Shown piece after piece: positions 32,748 to 39,857 of a DNA stretch of 41,321 nt. The notes under the pieces were generated by a model, which saw nothing but the letters and a program-made list of their open reading frames with translations, made no database searches and was not told the DNA's origin. The position numbers and the translations under genes are program-made. This stretch comes from Streptomyces sp. CB02009 (GTDB taxonomy: Bacteria > Actinomycetota > Actinomycetes > Streptomycetales > Streptomycetaceae): NCBI RefSeq assembly GCF_001905825.1, contig NZ_LIVV01000001.1:1619373-1660693 (forward strand), in the 5' to 3' direction. Numbering within the stretch: the stretch's first letter is position 1; each line of letters opens with the position of its first letter.

Positions 32748-34433
32748 TCAGAGCGCCGAGTCGAGGTGCCCGAGGTACTTGATGAGGTTCATGTTCTCGG
32801 CGTAGTCCACCGGGCAGTTGATGATCGACACGCCCGGGTCCGCCAGTGCCTCACGGAGCGTCGGCAGCAGGTCCCCGGCGGACTCGATGTGGTAGCCCTT
32901 CGCGCCGAAGCTGCGGGCGTACTGGACGATGTCCGGGTTGCCGAAGTCGGTGTTGGAGTTTTCCCCGACCTCCAGGTCCATCTTCCACTTGATGAGCCCG
33001 TAACCGTTGTCCTCCCAGATCAGCACGGTCAGCGGAATGTTCTCGCGGACCGCCGTCTCGATCTCCTGGGAGTGCATGAGGAACGAGCCGTCGCCGACCG
33101 CCGCCAGCACCTTCGACTGCGGCCTGGCGAGCTGAACCGCGAGCGCGCCGGGCAGCGAGAAGCCCATGGTGGACAAGCCGTTGGAGATGAGGCAGGTGTT
33201 CGGCGCGTACGTCGGGTAGAGCCGGGCCATCCACATCTTCAGCGCGCCGGTGTCGACCAGCACGATGTCGTCGCGACCGAGCGCGGCGCGGGTGTCGGCG
33301 ATGACGCGCTGCGGGGCGAGCGGGTAGCGCTCGTCCGCGGCGCCCTGCTCGAGTTCCTTGGCCAGCAGGGCGCGGGTGGCCACGGTGTCCTCGTCGTCGA
33401 TGGTCCAGCGCAGGCCGCCGAGCTCGCTGGCGAGGGCGTCAAGGGAGGCCGAGATGTCGCCGATGATGCCGACGTCGACCGAGTAGCTGTCGTCCACCTC
33501 CGCCGGGACGCGGTGGATGTGGATGATCTTCTTGTCGCCGTCCGGGTTGATCCGGGAGGGGTCGAACTCCTGCAGCTCGTAGCCGACGGCGATGACGACG
33601 TCGGCCTCCTCGAATCCGAAGTTGGTGTAGTCGCGCCGCATGAAGCCGAACGTGCCGGTCGCGCACGGGTGGTCATCGGGCAGGACGCCCTTGCCGTGGA
33701 ACGTGGTCGCCGTCGACACGTCGAGTGCGGCGGCGAACGCCGCCAGCGACTCCGCGGCGCCGCCGCGCGCCGCGCCGTGTCCGGCGAGGATCACCGGCCG
33801 GCGGGCCTCCCGCAGCAGCTCCACGGCTCGCTCGATCTGCTTCGGGGACGGGGCCTCGGGCTGAACGACGTTCCTGCGCAGCGGGCGCAGGTCCGAGCCG
33901 TCCGTCGCCGCGTCGACGTCCTCGGGCACGGCGAGATAGACGGCACCGGGCCGCTCGGACTCCGCAGTCTTGAACGCGCGCCGCACCATCTCGGGGATGG
34001 CCCGGGTGGCCGGGACCTCCGCCGACCACTTGGTGACCGGGGCGAACATGCTCACCAGGTCCACGAACTGGTGGGACTCCTTGTAGTTGCGCTCCTTGCC
34101 GACCTGCGCGGTGATCGCGACGACGGGCGTGCTGTTCGTCATGGCGTCCGCGACGCCCAGCATCAGGTTGATCGCGCCGGGCCCCAGCGTCGCGGACATC
34201 ACCCCCGCCGAGCCGGTGAGCCGGCCGTACATCTCCGCCATGAAAGACGCGGCCTGCTCGTGCCTGGTGAGGACGTAGCGGATCTTCTCCGAGCGGGCGA
34301 GGGCGTTGGTGAAACGGATGTTCTCCTCGCCGGGTACGCCGAACACCACCTCGACGCCCTCGTTCTCCAGACAGCGAACCAGGAGTTCGGCCGCTCCGTC
34401 GGGGGTCTGCTTCCGCTGCTCGGCGTCGCTCAC
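32748..34433 (-). CDS. Acetolactate-synthase-like ThDP enzyme, large subunit
   Basis: A 561-residue thiamine-diphosphate enzyme. The pyrimidine-binding domain has FGVPGEENIRF and the conserved Glu59 in RHEQAASFMAE, with ATLGPGAINL. The middle domain spans about 190-340. The ThDP/Mg domain has the GDGS...N motif: VGDGSFLMHSQE (446-457) and Asn476 in EDNGYGL. This resembles catabolic (AlsS/BudB-type) synthases, which join two pyruvates to acetolactate without FAD-linked feedback control, more than the IlvB biosynthetic enzyme; no regulatory-subunit gene (ilvH/ilvN) follows. Some relatives use other 2-oxo acids, so the substrate is not certain. ATG start at 34433. A decayed IS lies about 75 bases upstream and may have replaced its promoter region. 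Confidence 0.85.
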   Translation of the reverse strand: MSDAEQRKQTPDGAAELLVRCLENEGVEVVFGVPGEENIRFTNALARSEKIRYVLTRHEQAASFMAEMYGRLTGSAGVMSATLGPGAINLMLGVADAMTNSTPVVAITAQVGKERNYKESHQFVDLVSMFAPVTKWSAEVPATRAIPEMVRRAFKTAESERPGAVYLAVPEDVDAATDGSDLRPLRRNVVQPEAPSPKQIERAVELLREARRPVILAGHGAARGGAAESLAAFAAALDVSTATTFHGKGVLPDDHPCATGTFGFMRRDYTNFGFEEADVVIAVGYELQEFDPSRINPDGDKKIIHIHRVPAEVDDSYSVDVGIIGDISASLDALASELGGLRWTIDDEDTVATRALLAKELEQGAADERYPLAPQRVIADTRAALGRDDIVLVDTGALKMWMARLYPTYAPNTCLISNGLSTMGFSLPGALAVQLARPQSKVLAAVGDGSFLMHSQEIETAVRENIPLTVLIWEDNGYGLIKWKMDLEVGENSNTDFGNPDIVQYARSFGAKGYHIESAGDLLPTLREALADPGVSIINCPVDYAENMNLIKYLGHLDSAL

Positions 34434-34509
34434 GCTGATCGTGTCCTCTCCTGAGTTCTGGCCGCGCCGACGGGCGGGCCGGTCAGCCGTCTACCCCTGC
34501 CGGCCGGCC

Positions 34510-35271
34510 GCAGTCACAAGCTCACCGAGTGCCATCGCCTGTGGTTGGCCGACGGCACCTGGGAGCGTCTGCTCCAGCAGGTCCAGGCCGCGGCCGACGC
34601 CGCAGGCGAGGTCGACTGGGACATCTCGGTCGACTCCACTATCGTCCGCGCGCATCAGCACGCGGCCGGCGCCCGCACCGACCTGCCGCTGGCCCCGGGA
34701 TCAGAGGGGGCCGCAGGGGTGGAACACCAGGACGAGACGCCGTGGCAGAGCCTTCTTGCCCGCCTGGTGGAGGTGGCGTGGGAGGCGAGGGCCTGGGCCG
34801 CTCGCGGGGCGGGCTCACGAGCAAGCTTCACCTGAGCGGGGACGGCCGCTGCCGCCCACTGTCCCTGATCGTCACTCCAGGTCAGCGGGCGGACTGCACC
34901 CAGTTCGAGCCGGTCTGGAGAAGATCCGGGTGCCCAGATCTGGCCTGGGCGGGCCGCGCAAGAAGCCCGACAGCCTCGCGGCTGACAGGGCCTACAGTAA
35001 CGGCCTCATCCGCGAGTACCTGCGACGGCGGGGGATCCGCCACACCATCCCGGAGAAGACTGGCAGCCAGGCGGCCCGACTGCGCAAAGGGGCACGTGGT
35101 GGACGGCCGCCCGGCTTCGATGGGGACCGCTACAAGAAGCGCAACACCGTCGAGCGGGCGATCAACCGCATGAAGCAGTCCCGGGCGGTCGCCACTCGCT
35201 ACGACAAGCTCGGCTACGTCTTCCTCGGCAGCGCCACCGCCGCGGCCCTCGTCATCTGGCTTCGGGCATGA
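34510..35271 (+). pseudogene. IS5-family transposase remnant (IS427-like group)
   Basis: Three frames in succession give one transposase: LWLADGTWERLLQQVQ and DSTIVRAHQHAAGAR (first Asp) from about 34540; LTSKLHLSGDGRCRPLSLIV from about 34815; and ADRAYSNGLIREYLRRRGIR (second Asp), RYKKRNTVERAINRMKQSRA (Glu) and FLGSATAAALVIWLR to 35271. Thus the DDE residues can be read but need two frame shifts, and the N-terminal part before about residue 60 of the family is missing. The element is a dead fragment lying between the acetolactate-synthase-like gene and the Tn7-like module. I could not find terminal inverted repeats. Confidence 0.82.
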
Positions 35272-35275
35272 AGTG

Positions 35276-35572
35276 CTACGCGACCCAGTAGTAGACGCCC
35301 TGGCCCTGGCGCCGAGCACTGCTGACGAGAGCAGCCAGACCACCCACGATCGCGTCGGCGATCTCCGTGCCGATGACCTCGCCGTCCTCCGCACGCAGCC
35401 GGGTCCACGAGGTGGCGACGTCGCGCAATCTGGCGTGCTCGGCGTCCGCGAGGGCGCCGAACTCATCGCCATGGATGAGGGCGTTGTCCAAACCGCCGGC
35501 AGCGATCGCTCTGCCACACCGCTCAGCGCGCTCCCCGACACGGTCGGCGGCGTTCTGGCGCCTGCCTCTCAT
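35276..35572 (-). CDS. Small hypothetical protein (98 aa) next to the ATPase gene
   Basis: A 98-residue frame whose C-terminal 65 residues have strong coding bias: HGDEFGALADAEHARLRDVA, AEDGEVIGTEIADAIVGGL and RQGQGVYYWVA at the end. It looks helical and soluble. It starts 30 bases after the ATPase stop, in the place where a TniQ or TnsD gene is common, but it is too short and lacks the Cys/His zinc pattern of TniQ. It may be a small accessory protein or unrelated. The remnant IS ends four bases beyond its stop. The first about 30 residues (Arg-rich) may not be real coding. Confidence 0.45.
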   Translation of the reverse strand: MRGRRQNAADRVGERAERCGRAIAAGGLDNALIHGDEFGALADAEHARLRDVATSWTRLRAEDGEVIGTEIADAIVGGLAALVSSARRQGQGVYYWVA

Positions 35573-35602
35573 ACGGTTCTCGGCCCTGGTGGCGGACGCC
35601 GG

Positions 35603-36633
35603 TCAGGGCTGGCGGTGCGTGGGCATCGGGTGGCGCCTGGGTGCCCGGGCCCGTTGTTCGGCGGCGGTGTCGAGCTCGATGTGTTCGAGGAGCTTCTTGG
35701 TGATCTTCTCGGTGCCGTCCAGCAGGGAGACCAGGGCGGCTTCGCGGATGAGGTGGGAGAGGCTGCCCATGCGGCCGCCGGTGCGGGCGTGCAGGTAGGC
35801 GGCGTGTGTGACCAGCGTGCCGGGCCGGTGCTGGCGCAGCCGCAGCGCGCTGTCCATGCCGTTCACCAGGTCATTCCAGACCTGCTTGTCGCCGCTGCTG
35901 CCGTAGCGCAGCGGCTGGTTGCGCACGATCTTGAAGCGGCCGGCGAGCTGGGAGCCGCGCACGCCGGTCAGCAGCGGTGAGGCTTCGACGTCGATGCCGG
36001 AGTAGACGAACGTCGCTGGGATCCGCTCACCGAGGTACTTCAGCTGGTCGGAAGTCTCGGCGCCAGCCCGGCTGCGGGTGTCCATCAGATGCACGTCGTC
36101 GACCAGGACCAGCTGGGTGCCCATCTCGCACAGCAGCTCGCACACGGCGTTAGTGATCTGGATCTGGTTCATCCGCTCCAGCGTAGGCAGGCCGAGGAAG
36201 CGGGCGAGCTCGCTGATGAGCATCTTCGGTGTGGAGGACGGCGGCCCGGCGGCACGGTGATGAACAGCACCTGCAGACGCCCGTCCTGGTCGGGGTGGCG
36301 GCGCCGGTCGGCGAGTTCGACGGTGCGCCCGAGCTGCTGCATCGCGGTGGTCTTCCCGGTGGTGGCCGGCCCGGAGATGATCAGGCCGCGTCTGGCTCCG
36401 CCCTGCTGGCCGCGGTTGAGCAGCAGCAGGCGGCGTACCGCGGTGGAGATGGTGTCCATGGCAGGGGTCTTCAGCACGACGAACCGTGCGTGGTAGTCCT
36501 CCCGCTGCTCCAGCGTCCACTCCTGGTCGCCGACGTCCCGAGCCCGGGTGTGGGGCGTGTCGACGAACTGCTGCCACCTGTCCCACGTCGTCAGTGGACT
36601 GAAAGTGCTGGCGGGCTGCGCCGTCGTCACCAT
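35603..36633 (-). pseudogene. TniB/TnsC-like AAA+ ATPase, frameshifted
   Basis: About 343 residues if one base is restored near 36240-36255 (GGGCCGCCG). N-terminal part from ATG 36633: TTWDRWQQFVDTP, then Walker A ISGPATTGKTTAM with Lys94 and Thr95. After the break: TPKMLISELARFLGLPTLER, Walker B LVLVDDVHLMDT, sensor region ATFVYSGIDVEASPLL, and HLIREAALVSLLDGTEKITK in the lid. This is the transposition ATPase that links target choice to the DDE transposase in Tn7/Tn5053-like elements. It overlaps the transposase stop by seven bases, so they are coupled. The shift would remove the Walker B motif; a sequencing error is the alternative. Confidence 0.82.
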
Positions 36634-38870
36634 GCCAGGGCCTCCTGGTACGGGTCGTAGATGCGCATGCTGCCCGCCCCGGCAACGCCCGGCGTCTGCT
36701 CAGCGGCCTGGTTTCCGGCCGTTGCGGCCGTCGGCTCGGACGCTTCATCCGCGTGGCCCGCCGTGACGTCCTGGCCGCCGGCGAGGGCGGCGAGAAGGAA
36801 GTCCTCGCCGCCCGGATCGTCATCGATGTCATCCAGGCTGTCGTCGATGTCCCAGCCGTCGGCGTCCAGCGGGACGGTGAAGGAGCCGGGCAGCCCGAAC
36901 GAGGCCCCCGGCGCGAGAGACGCAGGCCACTGCTGCGGTGTGGTGACGGGGGAGAGATCAGTCATCTGCGCGGCAGCCTGGGCCCGGGCAGCTACCGTCC
37001 GCTCTCGTCTGCTGCCCAGTCCCTGACTGGCACGGCGCAGCAGCCCATCCAGCGCCTGGGCGATCGCCGCCTCGTGCTCTTCGCGGCCATGCCGGCGTTC
37101 CACGGTGCGGCGGACGTGGTCGAAGGTGAACGCGGTGAAGGGGCGCCGTACCGCCGCCGCGTGGACCCACGGCACCTCCAGCCATCCCTCAGGCAGGCGC
37201 ACCCACACCCGGTTCGGATCGTAGGGGTTGTGGTGGACCTCCCACCGTCCGTTCTTCTCCGTCTGCGGTGAGCGGCGGCGCCGGTAGGCGTTCAGGCCGG
37301 GGTGGTCGTAGGTGCGGCAGCCGAAGCGGACGCCATAGTCGTTGATCCCCAGCCACCGCAAGGGCAGCAGCTCAACGTAGTCGTCGGCGGACAACGGCAC
37401 CGGCACGTGCCCCGTCACCGCTACCAGCGCTGCCCACATCTCGTTCGGGGAGACGGCGACCTGCGGCATCACCGGGTGTCGCAGCGCCTCGTGACGGCGC
37501 TCCTGCCACCCGCAGATGACCCACTCGTCCAGCAGCTCCTGAAGCTGCGCCAGGCTCCAGCACGCATCCTCCTGCGTGGCCGCGCCCCGCTGGCAGACGT
37601 CCGAGCCGGTGTGGCCCGGCAGATACTGGCTGAAGCCGTCGGCGATGGCGCGGAAGGTCCGCTCCACGTTCCCCTTCGCGGGGCCGTTCGCCGGCGGAAC
37701 CGGCTGCACCGACACCCCCAGGCTCTCGCACGCGGAGACGAACGAAGCCGACACATACACCCGGCCCTGGTCCACCACCACAGTCTCCGGCATGATCACC
37801 GGCCGTGCGGCCGCCCGCCCCAGCCGAGCGTCCAACGCGATCAGCCGCTCATACGGGATGACGGACCGCTGCATGGACAGTGCCTTGTCCCAGCCCGGCC
37901 GCATCACTGCTGGCACCACCATCTGCGCCAGCAGCATCGCCGCGTCCACCGACGTCGTGCCCACAGGGCGCAGCAGCGCGGCGCAGAGGCTGCGCGTCGC
38001 CACGTCCAGCGCGATGCACAGTTCAAGACGGCCGGTCACACCATCATCCAGCACCGCCAGTACGTCCAGCGGCGTGCTGTCCAGCATCACCAGCTCGCCC
38101 GGCCGCAGTGCCACCGTCGGCGTGAACGGAGGTGCCGGCCGCGACGCGTGCCACCGCCGCTGCGCCGCTGTCCCCAAAAGGCCCTGCCCGTCAGCCACCG
38201 CGTGCACAAGCCGGTTGAATGTTGACGCCGGCGGCAAGTCCACCACCCCCGCGCCGTACTCCTCCTCGAGCAGCCACCCCACCTGGCGGCGCAGCCGTAC
38301 CAGCGTGCCTGTCGACCGCTCCCGCTGCCCCTCCAGCCCCTTCCTGACTGCCGCGACCACCCGCTCATCGGCCCGCCCCACAGCCGACCGCTCCCGCACC
38401 GCCCGGCCGTCCACCAGCCCCCATAAGCCCTCGCTGCGGTAGCGCGCCCGCATCCGGCGCACCGTCGCCGCACTCGCGGCCCAGCCCGCCGCCCTCAACT
38501 CCTCCGCCTTCGCCTGTTCCCGCTGCGCCAGGCTCCGCGTCGCCGGATCGAACTGCTCACGCGGGGCGCCCTGGCCGACCGCGTCAGGAAAGCCGGTCTC
38601 CACCTCCCGCGCATGCCGCTGCCACGCCACAGCCCGCTCGCGCACCTGTTCCGGCAGGGCCTCAACCAGCCCGAACGGCGGCACCCTCCCTAGCGTCGGC
38701 CCGCCTTCCACATCGAAGGACGGATCAGCGAACAGATAGGGCAGCAGCACCACCGCCGAGGTGCCCTCATCGGTCACCAGAGTGGCCCGGGCACCTTCCA
38801 GCACGGCGACCGTCCATACCCGTTCGTCGTAGCGAAGGCGCGCCCCGACTCCGACAACCGCTTGCCTCAT
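36627..38870 (-). CDS. TnsB/TniA-like DDE transposase (Mu/rve type)
   Basis: A 747-residue transposase. The N-terminal part (about 1-240) contains helix-turn-helix-like DNA-binding segments (ATVRRMRARYRSEGLWGLVD and PASTFNRLVHAVADG). The catalytic RNase H-fold core has Asp264 (VMLDSTPLDV), Asp367 (VVVDQGRVY) and Glu403 (GPAKGNVERTF); the last two are 36 residues apart, as expected. A beta-barrel (LLPLRWLGINDYGVRFGCRT) and a C-terminal acidic tail with DIDDSLDDIDDDPGGED and an end likely to contact the ATPase follow. It cuts and joins the 3' ends of the element. Start overlaps the TnsA-like stop (ATGA). Length is typical for actinobacterial members. Confidence 0.92.
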   Translation of the reverse strand: MRQAVVGVGARLRYDERVWTVAVLEGARATLVTDEGTSAVVLLPYLFADPSFDVEGGPTLGRVPPFGLVEALPEQVRERAVAWQRHAREVETGFPDAVGQGAPREQFDPATRSLAQREQAKAEELRAAGWAASAATVRRMRARYRSEGLWGLVDGRAVRERSAVGRADERVVAAVRKGLEGQRERSTGTLVRLRRQVGWLLEEEYGAGVVDLPPASTFNRLVHAVADGQGLLGTAAQRRWHASRPAPPFTPTVALRPGELVMLDSTPLDVLAVLDDGVTGRLELCIALDVATRSLCAALLRPVGTTSVDAAMLLAQMVVPAVMRPGWDKALSMQRSVIPYERLIALDARLGRAAARPVIMPETVVVDQGRVYVSASFVSACESLGVSVQPVPPANGPAKGNVERTFRAIADGFSQYLPGHTGSDVCQRGAATQEDACWSLAQLQELLDEWVICGWQERRHEALRHPVMPQVAVSPNEMWAALVAVTGHVPVPLSADDYVELLPLRWLGINDYGVRFGCRTYDHPGLNAYRRRRSPQTEKNGRWEVHHNPYDPNRVWVRLPEGWLEVPWVHAAAVRRPFTAFTFDHVRRTVERRHGREEHEAAIAQALDGLLRRASQGLGSRRERTVAARAQAAAQMTDLSPVTTPQQWPASLAPGASFGLPGSFTVPLDADGWDIDDSLDDIDDDPGGEDFLLAALAGGQDVTAGHADEASEPTAATAGNQAAEQTPGVAGAGSMRIYDPYQEALAW

Positions 38871-39679
38871 GCCGCTCCGGCCTCCTGCCGGGCGACCGAG
38901 ACAACGGCGCGCTCATGCAACGGCTCGTCCAGCCGCACCCGAAGCACACCGCTCCACAGCGCATGAAAGACCGCGGGCCACAGGGCGATCGGCTCACCCA
39001 GCTCCCGCACGGCCTCCACCGCTGGCCGCGGACTCCTGAACGCCTCCACCAGAGCCGGCATCCACGGTCCTGCGGCGTACCGGGGATGCCGGTAACCGGC
39101 CAGCCACCGCACATTGGCCACCAACATCGGATCCGGCGGCCCCGCGAGCCGATAGGGCCAGCCCACTGCCTCCGCGGCAGCCGCCACAACCCGCGCCCGC
39201 TCCGCCAGCCGGGCAGACGACCCGGTGCGTCCCGCGCAGTCGAGCAACAGGCCGCTGCCGTCCTGAAGCCGGGCCATCAGCTGCGGCGCATGAGAGACGA
39301 CCTTGCCGCCCTCACGCCACACCAGCTCCACTGGCCGACAGGCCAGCGCCACAACCGCCGGATCCCGGTCGAGCAGCATCAGCTGGGTCCGCATGACACC
39401 AGACCCGTACGCCACCAGCCGCCCGCTGGTCGACGACCACCACCACCCCGGCGCCACGCGCCGCCCATACCGGACGGGAAACGACCGAATCAAAGGACAG
39501 TCCTCAAAGCTAACGTCCTGCGCCGCCGCAAGCCACGAAACCTGATGTGCCTTTCCCAGAGGATCACGAAAGCACGCGTCGACCCCGCCGGTAGCCACAG
39601 GTACAGCGGAAACCTTGAGATCACCCGCCGCATCCACAGCAACAACTTCGCCAGGCTCCATACCCGAAGCCAAGTACAT
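38867..39679 (-). CDS. TnsA-like endonuclease subunit lacking catalytic residues
   Basis: A 270-residue TnsA-like protein. In active actinobacterial members, as I recall them, catalytic residues lie in YESxLERD, HxPD and VVDVKP. Here the same places read AYGSGVMRTQL (Gly92 for Glu), SHAPQLMARL (Gln133 for Asp) and LLLDCAGR (Ala149 for Lys), so all three PD-(D/E)XK residues are replaced while the surrounding fold, LLDRDPAVVALACRPVELVW and VGWPYRLAGPPDPMLVANVR, is kept. TnsA normally cuts the 5' strands so that the element leaves by cut-and-paste. The ATG at 39679 or the one at 39661 could be used; neither has a good ribosome site. It may act as a structural subunit. Confidence 0.78.
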   Translation of the reverse strand: MYLASGMEPGEVVAVDAAGDLKVSAVPVATGGVDACFRDPLGKAHQVSWLAAAQDVSFEDCPLIRSFPVRYGRRVAPGWWWSSTSGRLVAYGSGVMRTQLMLLDRDPAVVALACRPVELVWREGGKVVSHAPQLMARLQDGSGLLLDCAGRTGSSARLAERARVVAAAAEAVGWPYRLAGPPDPMLVANVRWLAGYRHPRYAAGPWMPALVEAFRSPRPAVEAVRELGEPIALWPAVFHALWSGVLRVRLDEPLHERAVVSVARQEAGAA

Positions 39680-39750
39680 GAGCAGAAGCGCAGATGTTCC
39701 GATCCTCGCCGCTCACCCGAACGGATGAGAACTCTTTGCGCAGGGCGTGG

Positions 39751-39783
39751 TGTCTCTGCAGACCGGGCTTGGTCTGGCGGACA
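39751..39783 (-). terminator. Imperfect hairpin after the helicase gene
   Basis: TGTC...CAGACC (39751-39764) pairs with GGTCTG...GACA (39771-39783), with an internal mismatch and a 6-base loop. It lies 75 bases beyond the helicase stop and 72 bases before the TnsA-like start. It could end the helicase transcript or be part of a transposon end; the TGTC/GACA boundary words are noted because Tn7-like ends often begin with TGT. Confidence 0.3.
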
Positions 39784-39857
39784 GCGGCCCGAAGTTCGAG
39801 GTCTACGACTGGGGAGGCGATCTCGTCCTTCATGGTGTCGTCTCGGCTCTGGCATTC

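Larger units (their letters stand above)
35603..39679 (-). mobile_element. Tn7-like transposition module (TnsA-TnsB-TniB order)
   Basis: Three overlapping genes in the order TnsA-like, DDE transposase, AAA+ ATPase form a tight operon (overlaps of 4 and 7 bases). No TniQ/TnsD/TnsE gene or resolvase is seen in the window, and I could not define the element's ends or target duplication. The module is flanked by an IS5-family fragment on the left and a helicase gene on the right. Confidence 0.75.

Noticed and set aside
31052..34454. Long plus-strand frames opposite the glutamate-synthase-like and acetolactate-synthase-like genes
   Set aside because: Shadows of well-recognised minus-strand enzymes, as expected in very GC-rich DNA.
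39751..39783. TGTC...GACA as both ends of the Tn7-like element
   Set aside because: The two words are only about 30 bases apart and form one hairpin; no matching end was found on the other side of the module.
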